From the NCBI RefSeq assembly GCF_002289565.1, contig NZ_NTFY01000042.1, positions 1 to 63,142 on the forward strand: 63,142 nucleotides of DNA, read 5' to 3'. The notes under the pieces were generated by a model. The model was not told the origin of the DNA and did not search any database. It saw only the letters and a list, made by a program, of their open reading frames with translations. The number at the start of each line of letters is the position of its first letter. Positions within the stretch are counted from its first letter, which is position 1. The stretch is from Rhodopirellula sp. SM50. GTDB lineage: Bacteria; Planctomycetota; Planctomycetia; Pirellulales; Pirellulaceae. Positions 19,042-27,370 of the stretch are shown in pieces. Both the position numbers and the translations under genes were made by a program.

Positions 19042-19377
19042 AAGAAACGAACAATAAAACTCAACTCACCATGAGAAACAACCGATAGAGAAAAAGCCGA
19101 GGGCTGGAAACTCAAAAGACGACTTGAGATTTTTTTTGAGAGACCACTTTCGGCGACTGGGTTGACCCCGGCACACGCGAACAAGAAAGCTGGACAAGGA
19201 TTGTTTGGTCCATTGATCGTGCCCGTGCAGAGATTCGACCCGGTGTGGCGCTGACGATTCTCGTTCGCAGCAATGTGACACGGATCGTCGGCAAGAGAGA
19301 AAGCGAAAGCGAACCCCAAACATGACCTCGGCGACATGATGTCGTCGGCAGTCAAATTGAAGATCACGGAGGATTGG
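19042..19377 (+). promoter_or_regulatory. fliA upstream leader region
   Basis: A 336-base gap without a convincing gene. It contains a T8 tract near 19130 and, at its 3' end, a Shine-Dalgarno GGAGG (19368-19372) five bases before the ATG at 19378. This supports 19378 over the upstream ATG at 19336 as the fliA start. No clear promoter boxes could be assigned. Confidence 0.45.
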
Positions 19378-20178
19378 ATGCCAGCCGCAGTTTCAACAGA
19401 CGATGAAATCCTAGAGGTTTGGAAACGATTCAAACAGACCGAGAAGGATGCGGACGAATACGAACCTCTACGCAATCGCCTCGTCGAGCGTTACATGCCC
19501 TTGGTTCGATACAACGGTGAACGCATTTGGCAGCGTTTGCCCGATGGCGTCGAACTGGATGACCTGATCAGCGCCGGAATCTTCGGCCTGATGGACGCGA
19601 TCGATGCCTATGACATGGACCGCGGTGTCAAGTTCGAAACCTATTGCGTGCCCCGAATCCGAGGCGCCATGCTGGACGAACTACGCACCATGGACTGGGT
19701 TCCCCGGTTGGTTCGCAGCAAGGCCAGCAAGCTGGCCGTCGCCAAGAAACAATTGGAAACCAGGTACGGACGTCCCGCGACGGTGCAGGAATTGTCCGAA
19801 CACATGGAGCTTTCGATCGCCGAAGTCGAAAAGATGGAATCGGACGCCAATGCCGTCGGCGTCGTCTCACTGAACAAAAAGTGGTACGAGACCGACAGCT
19901 ACAAGGACGTTCGCGAAATCGACATCCTGGAAGACAAGAAAGGCGAAGACCCGACCCGACGTGTCCAGAAAAACGATCTGATGCGTTTGGTCACCAAGGG
20001 ACTCAATCGCAACGAACGCTTGATCATCATTCTTTATTACTACGAAGAATTGACGATGAAAGAGATCGGTGCGACACTGGATTTGTCCGAGTCGCGGGTC
20101 AGCCAGATGCACACCTCCATCGTCAACCGTTTGCAAACCCAACTGGGAATGCGACGAGTCGAGTTTGGCACGGCGTGA
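19378..20178 (+). CDS. fliA: RNA polymerase sigma factor FliA (sigma-28 / WhiG family)
   Basis: 266 residues from the ATG with GGAGG upstream; an in-frame ATG at 19336 would add 14. It directs RNA polymerase to flagellar and motility promoters. Region 2 is complete (LVERYMPLVRYNGERIW, DLISAGIFGLMDAIDAYD, VKFETYCVPRIRGAMLDELR). Region 3 follows (WVPRLVRSKASKL), and region 4 has the helix-turn-helix LTMKEIGATLDLSESRVSQMH. The placement after flhA-flhF fits a flagellar regulator. Confidence 0.93.
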   Translation: MPAAVSTDDEILEVWKRFKQTEKDADEYEPLRNRLVERYMPLVRYNGERIWQRLPDGVELDDLISAGIFGLMDAIDAYDMDRGVKFETYCVPRIRGAMLDELRTMDWVPRLVRSKASKLAVAKKQLETRYGRPATVQELSEHMELSIAEVEKMESDANAVGVVSLNKKWYETDSYKDVREIDILEDKKGEDPTRRVQKNDLMRLVTKGLNRNERLIIILYYYEELTMKEIGATLDLSESRVSQMHTSIVNRLQTQLGMRRVEFGTA

Positions 20179-20250
20179 CGCTGCTCCAGTCTGTGCGAAG
20201 TCCCGCTGACTTCGCCGACGTGTCCTCCGTTTTGTAATTGAGTCAACCGC

Positions 20251-21450
20251 GTGCGCGTCGCCCACATCATCACTCGCATGATCATCGGCGGCGCCCAGGA
20301 AAACACGCTTTTCAATTGCCTGGACTTGATCGAGCATCATGACGATGAAGTGATGCTGATCACCGGGCCGTCGCTGGGGCCCGAAGGCGACCTGCTGCAC
20401 CGCGCCGGTTTCTTCGCAGATCGAAGCAAACTGCGGGGCAGGGCAGGGGAGTTGCAGATCGAACTGTTGCCGATGTTTCGTCGCAACATCCATCCGCAAC
20501 GCGATTGGGCCGCCTCGCGGGCGATCCGAAAAACCATTCAATCCTTTCGCCCCGACGTCGTGCACACGCACAGCGCCAAAGGCGGCTTGCTGGGACGAAA
20601 CGCCGCCTGGTCGCTCGGCGTGCCGGCCGTGATCCATACCGTTCACGGCGCGCCGTTTCACGATTTCCAGCCTCGAGTGGCGCGCGAATTCTTCCGACGG
20701 TGCGAACGCTTCGCCGCAACCCGCTGCCACCACCTGATCTCCGTGGCCGACGCGATGACCGATTTGATGGTCCAAGCCGGCGTCGCTCCGCGAGAAAAAT
20801 TCACCACCATCTACAGCGGGATGGACGTCGATCCGTTCCTCCGCGCCAACGAGCAGCGACAATCGGTCCGCGAAAAATACGACATCGCGCCCGATCGCAT
20901 CGTGATCGGCAAACTCGCGCGTTTGTTTCACCTCAAAGGCCACGACGACCTGATCACCGCCGCGGTCGAGGTGATCGCCCGATGCCCCCAGGCCCTGTTC
21001 CTGTTGGTCGGCGACGGTATCTTACGCGAACCCCTGACCCGACGGATCGAATCACTCGGCCTGGCCAACCACTTCGTGTTCACCGGACTGGTTTCCCCCA
21101 CCGATGTCCCACCGCTGATCGGTGCGATGGACGTGCTGGTGCACACCTCGCTGCGCGAAGGCCTGGCCCGGGCGCTGCCCCAAGCGTTGATCGCCGGGAA
21201 GCCGGCGGTCAGCTTCGACGTCGATGGGGCGCGTGAGGTTGTGATCAGCGGGGAAACCGGCTTCCTGATTCCGGCACGTGACACCACCAGATTGGCGGAC
21301 TCGCTGATCCGTCTGGTCGAGAACGAACCATTGCGGCAAAGCTTGGGCGGGGAAGGGCAGAGGCGTTTCACCGAGCAGTTCCGCCACCAGACGATGACGC
21401 AGCAGGTTCGCGCCATCTATCAACGCATTTTGGACCGCCGGTCGCCCTGA
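20251..21450 (+). CDS. GT4-family glycosyltransferase
   Basis: 399 residues, start GTG at 20251. A two-domain GT-B glycosyltransferase; the N-terminus MRVAHIITRMIIGGAQENT and the C-terminal donor-binding region (KLARLFHLKGHDDLI, LLVGDGILREPL, FTGLVSPTDVPPLI) are typical of group 1 transferases using nucleotide sugars. In the EX7E motif the second Glu is Gln (EGLARALPQA). Acceptor and sugar are unknown. It lies 72 bases after fliA in the same direction; a role in flagellar or envelope glycosylation is only a guess. Confidence 0.88.
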   Translation: MRVAHIITRMIIGGAQENTLFNCLDLIEHHDDEVMLITGPSLGPEGDLLHRAGFFADRSKLRGRAGELQIELLPMFRRNIHPQRDWAASRAIRKTIQSFRPDVVHTHSAKGGLLGRNAAWSLGVPAVIHTVHGAPFHDFQPRVAREFFRRCERFAATRCHHLISVADAMTDLMVQAGVAPREKFTTIYSGMDVDPFLRANEQRQSVREKYDIAPDRIVIGKLARLFHLKGHDDLITAAVEVIARCPQALFLLVGDGILREPLTRRIESLGLANHFVFTGLVSPTDVPPLIGAMDVLVHTSLREGLARALPQALIAGKPAVSFDVDGAREVVISGETGFLIPARDTTRLADSLIRLVENEPLRQSLGGEGQRRFTEQFRHQTMTQQVRAIYQRILDRRSP

Positions 21451-21957
21451 ATCGGTCGCCCGATGACGCTTTGGCTCTAACGGTGTTAGCGGAACGGCGC
21501 GAGCGGGCTGCCGTTTTGGTCCGATCACACATGGGATCAGCCGTTTCGCGCGAGCGTACGGGCCTGTAGCAGAAAGAAAACAAACCAGAGCCCGTAGGCT
21601 CGCGCCAAACGGCTGATTAAATCGACAGCCCGCGAGCCGCCCGGTCACGCTTCAAAAACACCGTGAAAGACCGGAGAGGCTCACGCCCTACCGCTAACAA
21701 AAAACACCTCGCTTGGTGTCAAAACAGATGGCAGGGGACGCAAGCCGTCCGGTGGCATGCGTCACCGCGTTACCTGAATCGGTCGTTCACGGGCAGGCCA
21801 CCGGCAAATCCCCGGCTTTCGCCACAGGCGGGGCGTCAACTATGATGCCGACACGCCAAGTCTGGTAAACTCTGCCGGCTCTGACAGCCCCCCCGACGAG
21901 ATGGTCGCGGGGCCGGCTAGAACTCCGACACGCTGCCATTTCGTCCATCGGTTACTA
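21451..21957. repeat. spacer with 27-bp inverted repeat
   Basis: A 507-base gap. Arms at 21536-21562 and 21590-21616 (left ATCAGCCGTTTCGCGCGAGC, right ending in CCAAACGGCTGAT) pair with few mismatches across 27 nt. A preceding TTAGCGGAACGGCGCGAGC block belongs to the commonest spacer repeat of the window. The 3' part, from ~21720, shows nothing I can name. Confidence 0.6.
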
Positions 21958-22908
21958 ATGACCAAGACCCGAGATTACTACGGCCCGTACCGATTGACTC
22001 GTCTGATTCGCTCCGGCTCGACCGCCGAAGTCTGGGAAGCGATCCACGAACATGACCAGGAACGCTTCGCGCTGAAGATCCTGAAAGGGCAGATGGCCAA
22101 GGACAAGAACGAAGTCAATCTGCTCAAGCACGAATTCAACGTCGGCAAGGACCTGCAAAACAGCCCCCGGATCATCAAAATCCTGGATTATTCGATCGCC
22201 AACGATCGGCCGTTCCTGGTCCTGGAACTGTTCAGCGAACTGAACATCAAACAGGCGCTTCGACGCGGCCCCGATTCGCTCGCCTTCATGCTCGACAAGA
22301 TCATCGAACAGGCCGGCGAGGGCATCTACTACATGCATACCCGCAACTGGATCCACCTGGACCTGAAACCAGACAATTTCCTGGTCAGCCGCGACGGCGA
22401 AACCAAACTGATTGACTTCACGATCACCGAAAAGAAAAAGACCGGGCTGAGCAAGATCTTTCATCGCAAAAACCTGGCCAAGGGAACGCGGAGCTACATG
22501 GCGCCCGAGCAGATCCGCCGCAAGGTCTGTGACGAACGGACCGACATCTATTCCTTCGGCTGCGTGCTGTTCGAAATGGCCACCGGAAAGCCCCCCTTTA
22601 CCGGCGACACCCCGAACGACTTGCTCAACAAACACCTGACCGCCTCGATCCCCAGTGCCATCGCCTACAACAACAACGTCACCAAAGAATTTGCCGATCT
22701 GATCAAACGCATGATGGCTAAATCGGCATCCGCCCGGCCGGATTCGATGTGGGACTTTTTGAAAGAGATCCGGTCGATTCAACTTTGGACGAAACGCCCA
22801 CGCAAACCGGAAATCAGCGTCTTCGACAGCATGCCCGGCATCCGTGGCGCCGATGACATGCTTCGCAAACCATCGGCCGCAGACCTAAACGACGAAGAAG
22901 AGGATTGA
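21958..22908 (+). CDS. protein-kinase-fold protein with degenerate motifs (putative pseudokinase)
   Basis: 316 residues, ATG at 21958. Overall a Hanks-type kinase domain with essentially nothing beyond it and no membrane helix. The ATP Lys (FALKILKG), the catalytic-loop Asp and Asn (HLDLKPDNFLV, about 133-143) and APEQIRRK are kept. The glycine loop is degraded to IRSGSTAEVWEA, HRD is HLD, and the magnesium-binding DFG reads DFT (LIDFTITEKKK). It may be a non-RD kinase with weakened activity or a phosphorylation-independent scaffold. accA starts 6 bases downstream, so the two are probably co-transcribed. Confidence 0.85.
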   Translation: MTKTRDYYGPYRLTRLIRSGSTAEVWEAIHEHDQERFALKILKGQMAKDKNEVNLLKHEFNVGKDLQNSPRIIKILDYSIANDRPFLVLELFSELNIKQALRRGPDSLAFMLDKIIEQAGEGIYYMHTRNWIHLDLKPDNFLVSRDGETKLIDFTITEKKKTGLSKIFHRKNLAKGTRSYMAPEQIRRKVCDERTDIYSFGCVLFEMATGKPPFTGDTPNDLLNKHLTASIPSAIAYNNNVTKEFADLIKRMMAKSASARPDSMWDFLKEIRSIQLWTKRPRKPEISVFDSMPGIRGADDMLRKPSAADLNDEEED

Positions 22909-22914
22909 ACATCG

Positions 22915-23877
22915 ATGGCCGGACCCGGACTCGATTTTGAAATCGAAATCGCGGAACTCGAAACCCGCATCAGCGCCCTCCAACGACAGACCGAACGCAG
23001 TGAAGCCGCCGAAGGCGAATTGCGATCGTTGCGTACGGACCTTGCCAAACAATTGCGCGACGTCTATTCCTCGCTCGATCCATGGCAAACCGTTCAAGTC
23101 GCCCGACACAAGAACCGCCCCTACACCAAGGACTACTTGAACTTGGCGTTCGACGATTTCGTGGAACTGCACGGCGACAAACACTTCGGCGATGACCGCG
23201 CGATGCTGGCAGGATTCGCCAAATTGGATCGCTTCAAAGTGATGGTGCTCGGTCACCAAAAAGGACGCACCTTCAAAGAGCGCGCCGCCTGCCACTTCGG
23301 CTGTGCCCATCCCGAAGGCTATCGCAAAGCGATGGTCAAAATGCGATTGGCCGAAAAATACAAACTGCCCCTGATCTGCTTCATCGATACACCCGGTGCC
23401 TATCCCGGCATCGGTGCCGAAGAACGGGGCCAGGCGCAAGTGATCGCCGAAAGCATGTTCAAAATGAGCCAGCTGAAAACGCCGATCATCTGCATCGTGA
23501 TCGGCGAAGGCGGATCGGGAGGGGCGTTGGGAATCGGTGTCGGTGACCGGATTGCCGTGATGCAACACGCCTATTACAGCGTGATCAGTCCCGAAGGTTG
23601 CGCCGGCATCCTCTGGAAAAGCCACGAACACGCCCCCAAAGCCGCCGCCGCACTCCGCTTCACCAGCGATCACCTCAAACGCCTCGGCGTCGTCGATGAT
23701 GTGCTCGACGAACCACTCGGTGGAGCCCACCGGGATCATCACCAAATGGCCACCCGACTCAAAACGTACCTCTCCAAAACGCTCGGCGAGCTCGAAACCC
23801 AGTCGGTCGATCAGTTGCTCGACTCGCGTTACGAAAAATTCCGACGCATCGGAGTTTTCCTCGAAGAGGCCTCCTGA
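22915..23877 (+). CDS. accA: acetyl-CoA carboxylase carboxyltransferase subunit alpha
   Basis: 320 residues. It forms, with AccD, the carboxyltransferase that moves CO2 from biotin to acetyl-CoA in the first step of fatty-acid synthesis. Conserved elements are FEIEIAELETRI at the N-terminus, RPYTKDYL, DRAMLAGFAKLD, FIDTPGAYPGIGAEERGQ, IGEGGSGGALGIGVGD and SVISPEGCAGILWK. Full length for the family. It follows the kinase-fold gene by 6 bases. Confidence 0.97.
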   Translation: MAGPGLDFEIEIAELETRISALQRQTERSEAAEGELRSLRTDLAKQLRDVYSSLDPWQTVQVARHKNRPYTKDYLNLAFDDFVELHGDKHFGDDRAMLAGFAKLDRFKVMVLGHQKGRTFKERAACHFGCAHPEGYRKAMVKMRLAEKYKLPLICFIDTPGAYPGIGAEERGQAQVIAESMFKMSQLKTPIICIVIGEGGSGGALGIGVGDRIAVMQHAYYSVISPEGCAGILWKSHEHAPKAAAALRFTSDHLKRLGVVDDVLDEPLGGAHRDHHQMATRLKTYLSKTLGELETQSVDQLLDSRYEKFRRIGVFLEEAS

Positions 23878-23942
23878 TTGCCGGTCGCGGAATCGACGCA
23901 CAGATTCGACACCTAGAGCCCGAGCGCCCCGCCAAAGTAGTC

Positions 23943-24446
23943 ACCCTCCTTGGCAGGGAGGGTCGAGCGCAGCGAGGGGCATAGGCACTAAGTTAAGCCG
24001 TCGGTTCGCCATTGAGGTAAAGCCCCCTCCCTTGGGATATCAATTGGATTACTGACGCACTTCTCGTTCCACCGCGGCAGCGGTATCACGCCAGCGGCGT
24101 GCCACATCAAAGCTTGGGGTCGCGATAGCGCACCCCAAGTTCCGGCCACCATTAGGCCGCCAACCCCAGCGGGGTTGAACAAGGCGTTTTACCGGACTCG
24201 CGCAGTTTGCGCCCCCGGATCACATCGCGTCATTTGTTGAACCCCGCTGGGGTTCCGGCTCCCATTTCGACACGACCTGGGGTGCGCTCCGCGACCCCGG
24301 GCTGTGTTGTGTCACCGCTCTGCGGTGTGGCGTTTTGCTAGAAACGCAAACGCTCAGTCATACAATTGATGTCCCTTGGGAGGGTGGCAGCGGGGCCGCG
24401 GAAACCCTCCCCTCGCTACGCTCGACCCTCCCGCACACGGGAGGGT
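23943..24446. repeat. nested ~505-bp quasi-palindrome
   Basis: The spacer between convergent genes folds outward from a centre at about 24183-24232 in five successive arm pairs: 24140-24182 with 24233-24271 (AACCCCAGCGGGGTTGAAC core); 24113-24139 with 24278-24301; about 24066-24090 with 24310-24332; 24018-24058 with 24350-24387 (TATCAATTG / CAATTGATG core); 23943-23980 with 24405-24446 (CCCTCCC...GAGCGCAGCGAGG). No gene is apparent in it. Confidence 0.75.
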
Positions 24447-24546
24447 TGCTTCTCAACTTCGTGCCTATCGGGCCGAGCGAATCGAGGCCAGCGTAACGTC
24501 ATTCAACGACCATCCGATTCGCTCCAACCGACCGGCAACACGACGT

Positions 24547-25446
24547 TTATTCCGCGGTGGTTTCGTCCTGCCCGCCGGCCGCCGGCTCGACTCCCCAAGC
24601 CCGCAAAATCTCGCCCGCCGAAACTCCGAAACCGAAGACACCAGCCTTCGGCTGTTCATCGGTGTTGTCTTCGTTGCCAGGCTCCGCCAGGTGTACGCCG
24701 ACGACATGCCCCTCGTCGTCCAACAGTGGAGCTCCGGCCGACGCCTGCAGCGAGAGACGGGAATTGGCGAACCGGTACTCCATCCGGCCATCGTCGGCGA
24801 TCCGGAGCACGGTCGCTTGATGAGCCACGCGGCTGGGCGAGGCCCCCGCGTAGACCGCCGTCGCCATCCAGACGGTGTCGCCGACATCGGCAGTCTCAGT
24901 TGCGAACTGCAGTGATCGAAGCCCACGAGCCAACGCCCCCGTCGAGACGGCGACCAGATCACGTGTCCATCGATCGACATCCGGCTCACCGGCTTCATTG
25001 AACTCGACGATCTGCCTCAACTGTCGCATCGCATCGCTGGCACCGAACGCTTCGCTGACCATGATCTTCGTGACGCCACTTCGAGCGGCCTGCGCCGCGT
25101 CTCGGTTGACGATGGGATCGGGTTGTTGAAGCGCCGGATGCAGCGGCATGATCATCACGGGATCATCCCCGGGCACCAATTCGGCCGCAAACGCAGTCGC
25201 AAGGATCTCATCGGGATCAATTGGAAACTCGTTGATCGCCACGTAGGGACGCCAGATCGTGAAATCATGAACCGTCGGCCCGCGATAACGATCGACAACG
25301 GCGGGAGAGTTGGCGGCCCGGTCCGTCGAGGCATCGGAATCGGATTCGACTGAGCAGCCGACCAGACCAAGGGCGAGGGCAGGGGCAAGCAACAGTCCGG
25401 CACCCGACAGTCGTGCTGTCGGGTGCATCCTATTGATGATCTTCAA
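24547..25446 (-). CDS. lipoprotein with degenerate trypsin-like C-terminal region
   Basis: 299 residues. A lipoprotein signal peptide is clear (LLLAPALALGLVGC lipobox; Cys at about 31). The C-terminal ~120 residues look like the second barrel of a trypsin-like fold, with LQASAGAPLLDDEGHVVGVH in the place of the usual GNSGGPL...G.VVGI stretch. The catalytic Ser position reads Ala in that alignment, and no convincing His/Asp pair is seen, so it is probably inactive. Start could be Met1 (25446) or Met7. Function unknown. Confidence 0.65.
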   Translation of the reverse strand: MKIINRMHPTARLSGAGLLLAPALALGLVGCSVESDSDASTDRAANSPAVVDRYRGPTVHDFTIWRPYVAINEFPIDPDEILATAFAAELVPGDDPVMIMPLHPALQQPDPIVNRDAAQAARSGVTKIMVSEAFGASDAMRQLRQIVEFNEAGEPDVDRWTRDLVAVSTGALARGLRSLQFATETADVGDTVWMATAVYAGASPSRVAHQATVLRIADDGRMEYRFANSRLSLQASAGAPLLDDEGHVVGVHLAEPGNEDNTDEQPKAGVFGFGVSAGEILRAWGVEPAAGGQDETTAE

Positions 25447-25485
25447 GATGCAATTCCAAGTAGCAGAACGAAACGTTCAAGCAGT

Positions 25486-25668
25486 CTAAAGTTCACTTTC
25501 GGCGTCGATGATGGCTTCATCTTCCGCCTGAATCTCCGCGGCGATATCGGTGTCGATCTCGGGCGGGGCAGGGCCGCCGCACCCAACGATCGGCATCAAT
25601 AAAAACGTGGCCAACAATATCAACGCGAGACGGTAACGCCGTGGTTGTAAAGAGACAGTAAAGAACAT
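25486..25668 (-). CDS. small lipoprotein downstream of DUF1559 gene
   Basis: 60 residues: MFFTVSLQPRRYRLALILLA, then TFLLMPIVGC as lipobox, then a short acidic tail (EIDTDIAAEIQAEDEAIIDA). Small lipoproteins with a GCGGP start directly behind DUF1559 genes are frequent in planctomycetes; their function is not known. The gene lies 31 bases after the DUF1559 stop. Confidence 0.65.
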   Translation of the reverse strand: MFFTVSLQPRRYRLALILLATFLLMPIVGCGGPAPPEIDTDIAAEIQAEDEAIIDAESEL

Positions 25669-25699
25669 GCACTCAATCCTTTCAGATGGTTCGATAGTA

Positions 25700-26767
25700 T
25701 TAATTGACTTGGTTTTCTTCATGGGACTCTCCATCATCGACGACGCACAGATTCTTCCAAACCGTTGCGTCGATGTTGAAGTTATAAAACTGCACCGACC
25801 CGTCGCAGAGTGCAGCGTGAACACCGACGTGAGCTGCACCGAAGTAGTGATTCCAGTTGGTCGATCCGCCGGCGTCGCGATCGGGAGCATACGCATCGTT
25901 GTCAGATTTGGGAGGGAAATGCCAACGGATCGTATCGGTATCCCAGCCTGCGTTGTTCCAGCGTTCGTTGTCTCCCCCATCAAGCCCATGCTCGGTATAC
26001 GGCAATGACTTTTCTGCGAACACGATGCTGTGCGTCAGGCCGTCACGGATATCAGCCAGACGGCGTTTGTCACCGTCTTTGGCCCAGATGATCGCACCGG
26101 CACGCTTCTTGATCAGACCTCCGTTGGAACGACTGCGCGTCGACACCGCAGGAGCACCGAGCGGGGCTTCGGGGATAAAGTTGACGGCTGTATCGGGTCG
26201 TCCGTGGTAGAACCCGCCGTTTCCGGCGTAATCCACCCGACCAAATTTCGCACTGCCATACCCGGTCGGCGCTCGACGCGTGGGACAGTAATAGACGGGG
26301 ATCAGCACTTGGGCGACGTCGTCTTCACGTGAATTGTTCGGACGATTCGGCCACCACGGCGGATCATTGGTCGCCAAGTCGTACACGGCGGCCTGTTCCA
26401 GGAAGGGCAAAATCCTCCACTGCGCCGACCATCCGGCGCGGTTCGCCGCCCGGCAACACGCGCCGGACGTTCGGCCGGACGGGTTGCTCGTCCCGGGATC
26501 TCCGTCCCAAGGTCCGGGCGGCAATTGTTTGTAAGTGCTTTCGTAGTTCAGAGTCGCGAGTGCAATTTGCTTCATGTTGTTGCTGCACTGCATTCTGCGA
26601 GCCGCTTCGCGAGCAGCTTGCACTGCCGGCAACAGCAGCCCGACCAAGATTCCGATGATCGCGATCACGACCAGCAACTCAACCAGCGTAAAACCGCTGG
26701 ACACCATCCGATTCGAACCGCGCGTTCGCGCTGGGTTGTCCGATCGAATGTTTCTACCTGACCACAT
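25700..26767 (-). CDS. DUF1559 pilin-like protein (type IV prepilin N-terminus)
   Basis: 355 residues. The N-terminal prepilin motif GFTLVELLVVIAIIGILVGLLLPAVQAAREAARR includes the G|F cleavage site and Glu5. The DUF1559 body follows, with SCNNMKQIAL-type and LNYES segments and the C-terminal AALCDGSVQFYNF signature. Such proteins are exported by type II/IV pilus-type systems and are highly multiplied in planctomycetes. The ATG at 26767 is preceded by AGGAG on the minus strand, which settles the start; the longer frame to 26857 has no such site. Confidence 0.92.
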   Translation of the reverse strand: MWSGRNIRSDNPARTRGSNRMVSSGFTLVELLVVIAIIGILVGLLLPAVQAAREAARRMQCSNNMKQIALATLNYESTYKQLPPGPWDGDPGTSNPSGRTSGACCRAANRAGWSAQWRILPFLEQAAVYDLATNDPPWWPNRPNNSREDDVAQVLIPVYYCPTRRAPTGYGSAKFGRVDYAGNGGFYHGRPDTAVNFIPEAPLGAPAVSTRSRSNGGLIKKRAGAIIWAKDGDKRRLADIRDGLTHSIVFAEKSLPYTEHGLDGGDNERWNNAGWDTDTIRWHFPPKSDNDAYAPDRDAGGSTNWNHYFGAAHVGVHAALCDGSVQFYNFNIDATVWKNLCVVDDGESHEENQVN

Positions 26768-27370
26768 TGTTATCTCCTGTAAGTGATGACTGTGGTGATT
26801 CAAATTTTGTTTCAATGCTAAATCAGTTTTCGTGCCGTTGATGGCAACGCGGTTCACTTCAGCCGACGATTCGTCGTGATGAACATGATGAAGAGGAGAA
26901 GGCTCATCGAAGGAGCTTTCGTGCTTCGGCCGATACCGTAGCGACCTGATCTCGATACAAAAGACGAGTTCAAAAGTCTTGTGGCTTATTCATCTAATCC
27001 ACGCCAAAGTCTTCGCCAGTTTCTAACATTCGTGACAGTGCATAACGGGGGGGCAAAACCGCCCGCCTGCCGACACATGTGATGGCCATCAAATGCGCGA
27101 CGCTAGAGACAACAGCGAGCGCGATGAAACGGTCGCGATGGCAACATCGACTGAACCTCCAACCGATATGCCCACCGCTGCATGAAGCTCTTGTGAATGT
27201 TCCATCGAGTAATGGTGTGAACTGTGTGAATAACAACAACGTCGCATTGATCAGGTTTTTGCGATCGCTATTCTCCGCCGCATCGGTCCAAACCGATCGA
27301 TGAGACGCACCACTACAAACAAGTTGCGCGTCGCTCCGCTACCCAACCATTCAGCACCGAAACATTCACC
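26768..27370. promoter_or_regulatory. divergent spacer between DUF1559 gene and giant surface-protein gene
   Basis: 603 bases with lower GC than its neighbours and no credible gene. It must carry both divergent promoters, but no motif could be assigned with confidence. Confidence 0.35.
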
